Source: Syntrophobacterales bacterium (lineage in GTDB: Bacteria; Desulfobacterota; Syntrophobacteria; BM002). From it: a stretch of 8,359 bases of DNA. The stretch lies in NCBI GenBank assembly GCA_030613915.1, contig JAUWKY010000078.1, forward strand, positions 1-8,359, in the 5' to 3' direction. Shown here piece after piece: positions 1-5,199 of this stretch. Both the position numbers and the translations under genes were made by a program. Below the pieces are notes generated by a model. The model made no database searches and was not told the origin of the DNA. It saw only the letters and a list, made by a program, of their open reading frames with translations. How positions within the stretch are numbered: position 1 is the first letter of the stretch; each line of letters begins with the position of its first letter.

Positions 1-103
1 TTCCCTGGTTGTGCCTTTCAAGCCGAGAATTTAGGTCCTGCGTATGACCTACGTAGTAAGTTCCGGTTTTTTCACTCATGAGGATGTAGACGAAATATGC
101 CAT
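1..103 (-). CDS. GIY-YIG endonuclease-fold protein, N-terminal part (cut by window edge)
   Basis: Reading the minus strand from the ATG at 103-101 gives 34 uninterrupted codons before the window ends. The peptide starts MAYFVYILMSEKTG and continues TYYVGHTQDL and NSRLERHNQG. This is the start of a small single-domain GIY-YIG protein of the YhbQ/UPF0213 type: FVYIL stands for the 'GIY' strand, YYVGHT for the 'YIG' strand, R27 is the expected catalytic arginine, and ERHN follows as usual. Such proteins are typically 80-100 residues, so about 50-60 residues lie outside the window. Members of the fold cut or bind DNA, but the cellular role of this small subgroup is poorly known. The start codon lies two bases beyond the T-run of the tRNA-Asp terminator and no Shine-Dalgarno sequence precedes it, so expression would need read-through, RNA processing or an unseen promoter. 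Family assignment is confident; activity is inferred. Confidence 0.85.
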   Translation of the reverse strand, partial: MAYFVYILMSEKTGTYYVGHTQDLNSRLERHNQG

Positions 104-136
104 AGAAAAAAAGCCTGCCACTGAAAGGGGCAGGCT
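104..136 (-). terminator. Rho-independent terminator after tRNA-Asp
   Basis: On the minus strand AGCCTGCC (136-129) pairs perfectly with GGCAGGCT (119-112) across a 9-nt loop, and the stem is followed by six more T residues (111-106). It starts 12 bases after the tRNA CCA end, so it should end the tRNA transcript. The T-run leads into TCT and then the ATG of the GIY-YIG gene, so the hairpin occupies the place where a ribosome binding site would normally be. Confidence 0.9.
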
Positions 137-148
137 CTCATTAAAAGT

Positions 149-226
149 TGGCGGGAGCGACGAGATTCGAACTCGCGACCTCCGGCGTGACAGGCCGGCG
201 TTCTAACCATGCTGAACTACGCCCCC
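149..226 (-). tRNA. tRNA-Asp (anticodon GTC)
   Basis: A full cloverleaf of 78 nt reads on the minus strand. The acceptor stem pairs GGGGGCG with CGCTCCC with one G-T wobble, followed by discriminator G and an encoded CCA (151-149). The D arm is GTTC/GAAC. The anticodon stem CCGGC/GCCGG encloses the loop CTGTCAC with GTC at 191-189. The variable loop is AGGTC, and the T arm has loop TTCGAAT. Discriminator G73 with anticodon GTC fits aspartate. A terminator follows directly, and a partial copy of the same gene lies 37 nt upstream. I could not see a convincing promoter in those 37 nt. Confidence 0.96.
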
Positions 227-263
227 GCAAAACTTTGTCACAATTAACAGGGAACTTGAGCAG

Positions 264-318
264 GCGACCTTCCCGTCTGGACTGACGGGACGTTCTAACC
301 ATGCTGAACTAGGCCCCC
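264..318 (-). pseudogene. Decayed partial copy of tRNA-Asp
   Basis: On the minus strand, 318-291 matches the first 28 nt of the neighbouring tRNA-Asp at 27 of 28 positions (acceptor 5' strand, D arm and the base after it). The seven bases AGGTCGC at 270-264 match the variable loop and the start of the T arm. The anticodon arm between them has been replaced by a 20-nt perfect hairpin, TCCCGTC / AGTCCA / GACGGGA, whose 6-nt loop is not a normal anticodon loop. No TTCGA-type T loop and no partner for the acceptor stem follow, so it cannot fold as a tRNA. It is best read as a relic of a tandem duplication of tRNA-Asp. Confidence 0.8.
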
Positions 319-346
319 AAAAAATACCCGGTCGAATACTGACCGG
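319..346 (-). terminator. Rho-independent terminator downstream of the 449-916 gene
   Basis: On the minus strand CCGGTC (346-341) pairs with GACCGG (333-328) over a 7-nt loop. GTA and then six T residues (324-319) follow. It lies about 100 nt after the stop of the unknown gene at 449-916 and immediately before the tRNA relic, so it probably ends that gene's transcript. The stem is short, so moderate strength is expected. Confidence 0.65.
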
Positions 347-448
347 ACCTCTTTTACTAACCTAGGCCTTTCTGCTTGTCAAGAGATTTTCCATGAGAAT
401 GACCCTTAAAGGTCACAGCTTTGGTTTTTGGCGAATTACCTCCGCAAT

Positions 449-916
449 TTAAGAAACAGATCCAAACTTTTGCCAGGCCGTCTCCAAACACTTAATCATA
501 CGCAGGTAGGTTTGCGCCGGGAGAAGACTCATCCTGCCCCGGATCTCATACGCTGTAATCCGATAGGCATACCAGCCGTCAACGCTGCCCTGGCCGAAGG
601 GGTGTTTGTCAACGCTTTCCACTTCAGCGCGTAATCCAGTGGGCCCATTGAGTCGATTGGCTTCCTCTACCCACGATAGCAAGCGATCGGCGCCACCGTA
701 TTCATGGTTAACGAAAAACCCCATGAAAAATTGGTGTTCAGCGCCTGATTCTTCTCCGTGGTGGGCATGGCCGGCGCAGCAGCCATATGTCTTGACCCAA
801 GATTCAGAACTAATAAGGCGAATAAGGTTTCTGAGAGGCGGGTCTATTTCTTGGTATTTTATATTTTCGGGCTCAAGAAAAATCCCGCTATAATCAGGCG
901 GTTCCATTCTAGTCAT
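449..916 (-). CDS. Unrecognised 155-residue protein with a Cys/His cluster
   Basis: I do not recognise this family. The ORF is far longer than chance in this window and the protein is soluble-looking, with no signal peptide or membrane segment. Its most distinctive stretch is around residues 40-56: W40-V-K-T-Y-G-C46-C47-A-G-H50-A-H52-H53, a CC-x2-H-x-HH arrangement that could bind a metal. It is followed by an aromatic segment (HQFFMGFFVNHEYGG) and an amphipathic helix (LLSWVEEANRL). The C-terminal third (SLLPAQTYLRMIKCLETAW) looks helical. The start at 916 has only a weak GAGAG-like Shine-Dalgarno; M4 (907) is an alternative. The bases just upstream belong to a short dispersed repeat. The gene stands alone, divergent from nifU, and ends before a minus-strand terminator. 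Real gene: likely. Function: unknown. Confidence 0.7.
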   Translation of the reverse strand: MTRMEPPDYSGIFLEPENIKYQEIDPPLRNLIRLISSESWVKTYGCCAGHAHHGEESGAEHQFFMGFFVNHEYGGADRLLSWVEEANRLNGPTGLRAEVESVDKHPFGQGSVDGWYAYRITAYEIRGRMSLLPAQTYLRMIKCLETAWQKFGSVS

Positions 917-1047
917 TGCTCATCTCTCATCCCACATCCGAAATCCGAGATCTCACATCACCTTTGCAAGATAGCCAATTGAGCCACGTTATGTCAATTT
1001 TCCTCATTTTAGACACTTGTACCTACTCTTCACTTGTAATCTGTCCC
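917..1047. repeat. Intergenic region with dispersed-repeat fragment and a short direct repeat
   Basis: This is the part of the divergent gap between the unknown gene and nifU that lies upstream of the proposed nifU promoter. Positions 918-962 are a low-complexity run built on CATCCC/CACATCC/GAAATCCGAG, ending in AGATCTCACATC (948-959). The exact reverse complement of that end lies at 3189-3200, just after nifS, so the two fragments flank nifUS in inverted orientation. Further in, CACTTGTA occurs twice (1014-1021 and 1031-1038, 17 bases apart), just upstream of the proposed nifU -35 element. I see no coding signal here. Confidence 0.5.
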
Positions 1048-1076
1048 TTGTGGAGTTAACTTTAGTCGGGTATAAA
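1048..1076 (+). promoter_or_regulatory. Candidate sigma-70-type promoter for nifUS
   Basis: TTGTGG (1048-1053) and TATAAA (1071-1076) are separated by exactly 17 bp. The -10 matches the consensus at five of six positions, the -35 only at three. It lies about 80 bases before the nifU start. No IscR/Rrf2-type palindrome and no -24/-12 element stood out here, which argues against the NifA/sigma-54 control typical of true nif operons. Confidence 0.45.
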
Positions 1077-1158
1077 AGTAGGTCAGAGGATTATGAATAG
1101 GCGAACTCATCCTGGTTTCTCTGAGCAATAATGATTCTGTGATGTGGGAGGTTGCCAC

Positions 1159-2001
1159 ATGTGGGTTTACACGGACAGAGTGAAAGAACTTTTTGAGAAC
1201 CCCAAGAATGTTGGGGAGGTAGAGGACGCGGACGGAGTTGGTGAAGTGGGCTCCTTATCCTGTGGTGATGCCCTCAAGCTCACCTTTAAGCTTGATGAGA
1301 AGGGCCGCATTTCAGAAGCGAAATTCCAGACATTTGGTTGTGCCAGTGCCATTGCATCTTCTTCGGCCCTGACTGAGATGATCATCGGAAAAACCTTGGA
1401 AGAGACCGAGACAATAACCAACCAGGATATCGTGGAATATCTGGGTGGACTACCAGACAAGAAGATGCATTGTTCGGTCATGGGTCAGGAAGCTCTCCGA
1501 GCTGCGGTAGCCAACTATCGCGGCGAGAAGCTTCCCAAGGAAGATTCCGACATCGTTTGTGAGTGTTTTGGGGTGACCGAAAAGGAGATCGAAGATGCCA
1601 TCCTGGACAACAGCCTCACAACTTTGGAGCAAGTAACCGACTACACGAAGGCTGGCGGTGGTTGCGGCTCTTGCCACGAGCGTATCGAAGGTATGCTGCA
1701 GCAGATACTGGGCCAGGCTGAAGCGGAGGTCGAGCCCGAAAAACCCGCCAAAGCGCGGCTAACCAATATTCAGAAAATGAAACTGATCGAGGAAACCCTG
1801 GAGCGTGAAATCCAGCCCACACTGGCGAAGGATGGCGGCAGCATTGAGCTCGTTGACATCATCGGTGACAGAGTGCTGGTTTCCCTCAGAGGAGCGTGCG
1901 CTACCTGTGTGGCCTCGGACATTACCTTAAAGCACTATGTGGAAAGCAAGCTCCGGGAACTTGTCACTGATAATCTGGTGGTAGAGGAGGTTGCGCAATG
2001 A
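1159..2001 (+). CDS. nifU: NifU, three-domain Fe-S cluster assembly scaffold
   Basis: NifU receives sulfur from NifS and builds [2Fe-2S] and [4Fe-4S] clusters for transfer to apoproteins in the cytoplasm. The 280-residue product has all three NifU domains. Residues 1-123 are an IscU-like scaffold with C35, D37 (in SCGD), C61 and C105. Residues 130-182 are the BFD-like domain carrying the permanent [2Fe-2S] cluster, with C134, C136, C169 and C172. Residues 201-275 are the C-terminal Nfu-type domain with C247-ATC250. No ligand is missing. I chose ATG at 1159 rather than the upstream GTG at 1144 because GGGAGG (1146-1151) sits seven bases before it and the family starts MWxYTDxV. Its stop overlaps the nifS start by four bases (ATGA), indicating coupling. 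No nitrogenase genes are nearby, so a housekeeping role like that in Helicobacter and Campylobacter is likely. Confidence 0.95.
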   Translation: MWVYTDRVKELFENPKNVGEVEDADGVGEVGSLSCGDALKLTFKLDEKGRISEAKFQTFGCASAIASSSALTEMIIGKTLEETETITNQDIVEYLGGLPDKKMHCSVMGQEALRAAVANYRGEKLPKEDSDIVCECFGVTEKEIEDAILDNSLTTLEQVTDYTKAGGGCGSCHERIEGMLQQILGQAEAEVEPEKPAKARLTNIQKMKLIEETLEREIQPTLAKDGGSIELVDIIGDRVLVSLRGACATCVASDITLKHYVESKLRELVTDNLVVEEVAQ

Positions 2002-3182
2002 AGACCATTTATGTGGATAACAATGCGACAACCAGGGTGGCTCCCGAAGTGGTGGAGGAGATGAGTCCCTATTTTTCTGAACTGTATGGGAATCCTTCCA
2101 GCATGCACTTTTTCGGCGGCCAGGTGCACACAAAAGTGGAGGAGGCGAGGGAGCGGGTGGCCAGTCTTATTGGGGCACGGCCGCAAGAGATTATTTTTAC
2201 CAGCTGTGGCACAGAAAGTGACAACACAGCCATAATGAGTGCGCTGGAGTCCAATCCGGAAAAGAGGCATGTGGTAACTACCAGAGTGGAACATCCCGCG
2301 GTGAAGAATTTGGTGGCCCCCTTGAAGCGTGAGGGCTACCGGGTTACTGAGCTACCCGTGGACCGTGATGGGCTGCTGTCAATGGATGAGGTGTCACGAG
2401 TAATAACCGAGGATACTGCCATCGTCAGTGTGATGTGGGCCAATAACGAGACCGGGATTCTCTTCCCGGTGGAAGAGATAGCCAATGTGGCCAAGGGCCG
2501 GGGGGCAATTTTCCACACAGACGCGGTCCAAGCTGTCGGCAAAATTCCTATCAATTTAGCCGAGAGTCAGATAGATATGCTGAGCCTCTCCGGCCACAAG
2601 CTGCACGCTCCGAAAGGAATTGGAGTTATTTATGTGCGAAGGGGTACTCGCTTTTCTCCCTATATTGTTGGTGGTCACCAGGAGGAAGGCCGCCGAGGCG
2701 GCACTGAAAACGTTCCCTACATTATTGGTCTGGGCAAGGCTTGTGAATTGGCAGCCAACCACCTGGAAGATATGAATGTAAGGGTAAAGGGTTTGCGCGA
2801 CAAGCTGGAAAATGGCCTTCTGGAAAAAATTCCCAACAGCATTGTAAATGGTGATCGAGACCAGCGGCTGCCCAGCACCTCGAGCATCAGCTTTGAATAT
2901 GTTGAGGGAGAGTCCATCCTCTTGAAACTGAGCGATAAGGGGATATGCGCTTCCTCGGGTTCAGCCTGTACCTCCGGGTCGCTGGAACCCTCCCACGTGC
3001 TCCGAGCCATGGGCGTGCCGTTTACAGCAGCCCACGGCTCTATTCGTTTTAGCCTGAGCTCCTATAACACCGAGGAAGAAGTCGACTTTATCTTGAAGGT
3101 TATGCCCCCTATTATTGAAGAACTCCGTGCCATTTCGCCTTTCTGGGATGGTTCGGTAGCCCGCAGTTGTACCGCCTCATAG
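1998..3182 (+). CDS. nifS: NifS-type cysteine desulfurase
   Basis: This PLP enzyme converts cysteine to alanine and passes the sulfur as a persulfide to NifU. The 394-residue length is typical. Visible landmarks are the N-terminal DNNATT segment (residues 7-12), NPSSMH (32-37), H99, the NNETG stretch (149-153), D175 and Q178, the PLP lysine K201 in LSGHK, the RRGGTEN segment (232-238), and the catalytic cysteine C324 in SSGSACTSGS. The active-site loop lacks an insertion, so it is class I (NifS/IscS). AGGAGG at 1985-1990 lies seven bases before the ATG, inside the end of nifU. The C-terminal tail after about residue 375 (ISPFWDGSVARSC) is not a family hallmark. NifS and IscS cannot be separated by sequence alone; pairing with full-length NifU favours the NifS name. 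Confidence 0.95.
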   Translation: MKTIYVDNNATTRVAPEVVEEMSPYFSELYGNPSSMHFFGGQVHTKVEEARERVASLIGARPQEIIFTSCGTESDNTAIMSALESNPEKRHVVTTRVEHPAVKNLVAPLKREGYRVTELPVDRDGLLSMDEVSRVITEDTAIVSVMWANNETGILFPVEEIANVAKGRGAIFHTDAVQAVGKIPINLAESQIDMLSLSGHKLHAPKGIGVIYVRRGTRFSPYIVGGHQEEGRRGGTENVPYIIGLGKACELAANHLEDMNVRVKGLRDKLENGLLEKIPNSIVNGDRDQRLPSTSSISFEYVEGESILLKLSDKGICASSGSACTSGSLEPSHVLRAMGVPFTAAHGSIRFSLSSYNTEEEVDFILKVMPPIIEELRAISPFWDGSVARSCTAS

Positions 3183-3192
3183 AGGTGAGATG

Positions 3193-3226
3193 TGAGATCT
3201 GTGATCTACGATGAAGATCTCATTTT
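3193..3226 (+). terminator. Possible weak terminator after nifS
   Basis: TGAGATCT (3193-3200) and AGATCTCA (3215-3222) form a perfect 8-bp stem with a 14-nt loop, followed by TTTT. The stem is AT-rich and the T-run short, so termination would be weak. The left arm coincides with the dispersed repeat shared with 948-959, so the structure may simply be part of that repeat. It lies between the converging nifS and lipA genes. Confidence 0.4.
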
Positions 3227-3252
3227 CTGCACTCCGCATCCCATATCCCGCA

Positions 3253-4131
3253 TCAATCCATCCCTCTCGCTTGCCTGTAAAGTTTCTCCGCCTGATAGGA
3301 GCTTCTGACATAAGGACCGGAAGCGACACCAGAGAAGCCTAGCTCTTCAGCCTCTTGCTGATAAGCCTGGAAAAGTTCAGGATGTATATAATCCACCACG
3401 GGATGATGGTCCTGGGATGGACGAAGATACTGGCCGATGCTGACCAGGTCGCAGTTTGCCTTGCGGAGGTCCCGAAGAAGCCTGCTGACTTCCTCTTGTT
3501 TTTCCCCGAGGCCCACCATGAAGCCGCTCTTGGTAGCAGCTTCGGGATGCAAACGCTTTACTTCTTTCAATAGCCGCAAAGATCGCTGATAGTCAGCCTG
3601 CGGCCGAACGGCAGGATAGAGGCGGGACACGGTTTCCAGGTTGTGATTTAGAACCGCAGGCTGAGAGGCCAACACGGTTGCCAGGGATTGAGCGGAGCCC
3701 TGGAAATCCGGGACCAGAACCTCCACCAAAATGTCACTTGCAAACGAACGAATAGTCTTGATTGTGGCGGCAAAATGAGAGGCACCACCATCAGCAAGAT
3801 CATCGCGAGTTACCGAGGTAAGTACCACATATTTGAGGCCGAGTCGTGAGACTGCCTCTGCAACTCGCTTGGGCTCCTCAGGATCCGGTGGTTCTGAGAC
3901 TCCGTGGGTTACGGCACAAAAGGTGCAATTGCGGCTACAATGGTCACCTAAAAGCATAAAAGTGGCTGTGTGATTTCCAAAGCATTCTGACTGATTGGGA
4001 CAATGCGCTTCCTGACACACAGTGTGGAGGTTGAGGTCCAGGAGCAAATCGTTGACTTCGGTCACAGAGGATTTGGAGCTGAACCGCCTCCTTAGCCATT
4101 CCGGCTTAGGTTTTTGAGGGAATTTCGACAT
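3253..4131 (-). CDS. lipA: Lipoyl synthase
   Basis: LipA is a radical SAM enzyme that inserts two sulfur atoms at C6 and C8 of octanoyl groups on lipoyl domains (2-oxoacid dehydrogenases, glycine cleavage H protein). The 292-residue product has both cluster motifs: auxiliary cluster ligands C39-x4-C44-x5-C50 (CQEAHCPNQSEC) and the SAM-binding C65-x3-C69-x2-C72 (CSRNCTFC). It also has the downstream TSVTRDDLADGG segment and the C-terminal RSSY motif (276-279) that ligates the auxiliary cluster. The start is supported by GGAGG at 4141-4137, five bases before the ATG. LipA consumes its auxiliary cluster as sulfur source and depends on cluster resupply, which fits its place beside nifUS, although it is transcribed toward them. 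No octanoyltransferase or lipoate ligase gene is seen nearby. Confidence 0.97.
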   Translation of the reverse strand: MSKFPQKPKPEWLRRRFSSKSSVTEVNDLLLDLNLHTVCQEAHCPNQSECFGNHTATFMLLGDHCSRNCTFCAVTHGVSEPPDPEEPKRVAEAVSRLGLKYVVLTSVTRDDLADGGASHFAATIKTIRSFASDILVEVLVPDFQGSAQSLATVLASQPAVLNHNLETVSRLYPAVRPQADYQRSLRLLKEVKRLHPEAATKSGFMVGLGEKQEEVSRLLRDLRKANCDLVSIGQYLRPSQDHHPVVDYIHPELFQAYQQEAEELGFSGVASGPYVRSSYQAEKLYRQARGMD

Positions 4132-4161
4132 TTAAACCTCCATGCGTTTAGCCAATAAGTA

Positions 4162-4190
4162 ATTATAAACAAATTTGCCGGAATGGTCTT
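4162..4190 (-). promoter_or_regulatory. Candidate sigma-70-type promoter for lipA
   Basis: On the minus strand a perfect TATAAT (4167-4162) is preceded, 17 bp upstream, by AAGACC (4190-4185), a poor -35. It lies about 30 bases before the lipA start and immediately upstream of its GGAGG. The perfect -10 and fitting distance make it plausible; the -35 is weak. Confidence 0.45.
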
Positions 4191-4284
4191 GCTGAATGGC
4201 TCTGTCTTTGCAGCGAGCATTGAGCCAGGCGTGTCAGGATCTTTTACCCTATGCCCCATGCGGCGAACCCAGTGAGCCCGATCC

Positions 4285-4313
4285 TTGACGCCAAGAGATT
4301 TTTCGAGTAGGCT
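4285..4313 (+). promoter_or_regulatory. Possible promoter for the Cys-rich protein and bactofilin genes
   Basis: TTGACG (4285-4290) matches the -35 consensus at five of six positions, and TAGGCT (4308-4313) follows after 17 bp as a poor -10. The predicted RNA start is within a few bases of the ATG at 4323, which would give an almost leaderless message. The weak -10 keeps confidence low. Confidence 0.25.
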
Positions 4314-4322
4314 GCTTCCGCC

Positions 4323-4529
4323 ATGGTAGATAAACGTCACTGCCGCTATCATCCAGAACGAAAGAGTGTACTTTATTGCGAAAAGTACGAATATGGCTAC
4401 TGCGACGAGTGTCTGGAAGCTCGCCTGGCCTGCAGCGATCCTGAGGAATACTGTAAATTTCGCACGCATTGCATCATTTGGGAAAACGGCCGAGAGGAGA
4501 TGAAGAAAAGACGAGCAAGCGGCGAATAG
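4323..4529 (+). CDS. Small Cys-rich (zinc-finger-like) protein, 68 residues
   Basis: The product has seven cysteines (7, 19, 27, 30, 37, 44, 50) plus H6, H10 and H49 in 68 residues. The pattern C-x2-H ... C-x7-C-x2-C resembles a B-box or zinc-ribbon fold. The ending, YCKFRTHCIIWE (43-54) and then a basic EEMKKRR tail, matches my recollection of conserved small hypothetical proteins in Desulfovibrio-like and other Desulfobacterota. The function is unknown; metal binding is inferred. An in-frame stop lies four codons before the ATG, so the start cannot be moved far upstream, and only a poor AGTAGG-like Shine-Dalgarno precedes it. The bactofilin gene begins 56 bases downstream on the same strand, suggesting joint transcription. 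A 125-residue ORF on the opposite strand (4092-4469) competes for this interval, but this frame has the motif-like cysteine spacing. Confidence 0.75.
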   Translation: MVDKRHCRYHPERKSVLYCEKYEYGYCDECLEARLACSDPEEYCKFRTHCIIWENGREEMKKRRASGE

Positions 4530-4585
4530 GTTTATCCTGCCGAAAAAGTGTGTATTAAGGTTTCATCTATTTTGCGAGTTTGCTA

Positions 4586-4894
4586 ATGAATGTTGTAGGG
4601 TTAAATAGTTTGGTTATTGGCACAATCGAGTGCGAAAAGGACGTATTTGTGGCGGGGCGATTTGAAGGCACCATTATCACCAAAGGAGCTCTCCACATCT
4701 ACCCCGAGGGGGAGGTGAAGGGCAAGGTCAAAGCGAAAGACCTAACAGTGGCCGGTAGGATTCAGGGTGAGATTGAGGTAACCAATAGATTGTGGGTCAA
4801 GAATTCGGCTAATCTCGAGGCAAATATAAGTACACGCTTTCTAGACTGGGAAGAAGGTGCGGTACTGGAGGGCGAGGTACATACTTTTTATTGA
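4586..4894 (+). CDS. Bactofilin (polymer-forming cytoskeletal protein)
   Basis: Bactofilins polymerise without nucleotide into filaments that scaffold cell-envelope, polarity or chromosome-segregation functions, mostly at the inner face of the membrane. The 102-residue product is almost only the beta-helical core: repeated short strands with valine/isoleucine and glycine turns (SLVIGTI, FVAGRFEGTI, YPEGEVKGKV, LTVAGRIQGEI, and WEEGAVLEGEV near the end). It lacks the long charged tails of larger homologues and shows no transmembrane segment. I prefer ATG at 4586; TTG at 4580 is also open, and an in-frame stop at 4556 limits extension. The Shine-Dalgarno is weak (GCGAG, seven bases upstream). 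It follows the Cys-rich gene, and its stop lies inside the first repeat of the downstream element. Confidence 0.9.
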   Translation: MNVVGLNSLVIGTIECEKDVFVAGRFEGTIITKGALHIYPEGEVKGKVKAKDLTVAGRIQGEIEVTNRLWVKNSANLEANISTRFLDWEEGAVLEGEVHTFY

Positions 4895-5045
4895 GGAATT
4901 AGGGGATTAAGGAATTTAGGGATTAAGGAAACCGGGGCCCCGCCCTGACGGGGGGGGGACTGAGCGGAGCGCAGCGAGCGCGAAGAATTTAAGGATTGGA
5001 CTACTCTGGAGATGGCAAGCCGTTCAGTCTTTTGTAATTCCTCAA
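4891..5045. repeat. Repeat-rich intergenic element with 11-bp inverted ends
   Basis: TTGAGGAATTA (4891-4901) and its exact reverse complement TAATTCCTCAA (5035-5045) bound about 155 bp. Inside the left end, GGATTAAGGAA-type units repeat (4903-4930). On the right side AATTCCTAAATTCCTAAATT (5052-5071) continues the complementary motif beyond the boundary. The middle has CGGGGCCCCG (4933-4942), a run of nine G (4950-4958), and a GAGCGGAGCGCAGCGAGCG run (4962-4980). There is no convincing ORF. It resembles a small palindromic or MITE-like intergenic repeat, but copy number cannot be judged from one window. The bactofilin stop codon lies within the left arm. Confidence 0.55.
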
Positions 5046-5095
5046 TTTCTGAATTCCTAAATTCCTAAATTGGTTTCGTGTTGAACCATATAGCG

Positions 5096-5130
5096 AAAGG
5101 GCCCGGAGCTTATGTGGCTCCGGGCCCTTT
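5096..5130. terminator. Strong, probably bidirectional hairpin terminator
   Basis: GGGCCCGGAGC (5099-5109) pairs perfectly with GCTCCGGGCCC (5117-5127) over a 7-nt loop, flanked by AAA on the left and TTT on the right. The 11-bp GC-rich stem has only three T on each strand. It lies between the plus-strand bactofilin gene and the minus-strand gene ending at 5200, so it can serve both converging transcripts. Confidence 0.75.
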
Positions 5131-5199
5131 CTGTGCGTGGTCTGCGCGGAGAGTGGCAAAAATGTTGTTTGCTGGGTCAAATGGTGTCAGTTTACCCTG

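Noticed and set aside
264..318. A second functional tRNA-Asp
   Set aside because: There is no T arm, no 3' acceptor strand complementary to GGGGGCC, and the anticodon loop has six bases.
1144..1158. GTG at 1144 as nifU start, adding MGGCH
   Set aside because: The GGGAGG at 1146-1151 would then be inside the gene, and NifU proteins begin at the MWxYT position encoded from 1159.
917..1158. Sigma-54/NifA promoter upstream of nifU
   Set aside because: No GG-N10-GC element with TGGCAC-like context and no TGT-N10-ACA site was found there.
4092..4469. 125-residue minus-strand frame overlapping the lipA start and antisense to the Cys-rich gene
   Set aside because: It overlaps the well-supported lipA N-terminus and promoter region and has no family motif. 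The plus-strand frame has the regular cysteine spacing and a recognisable family signature.
4891..5090. CRISPR-like array in the repeated AATTCCTAAATTCC/GGATTAAGG tracts
   Set aside because: Units are short, irregular and without spacer-like unique sequence of constant length, and no cas genes are present.
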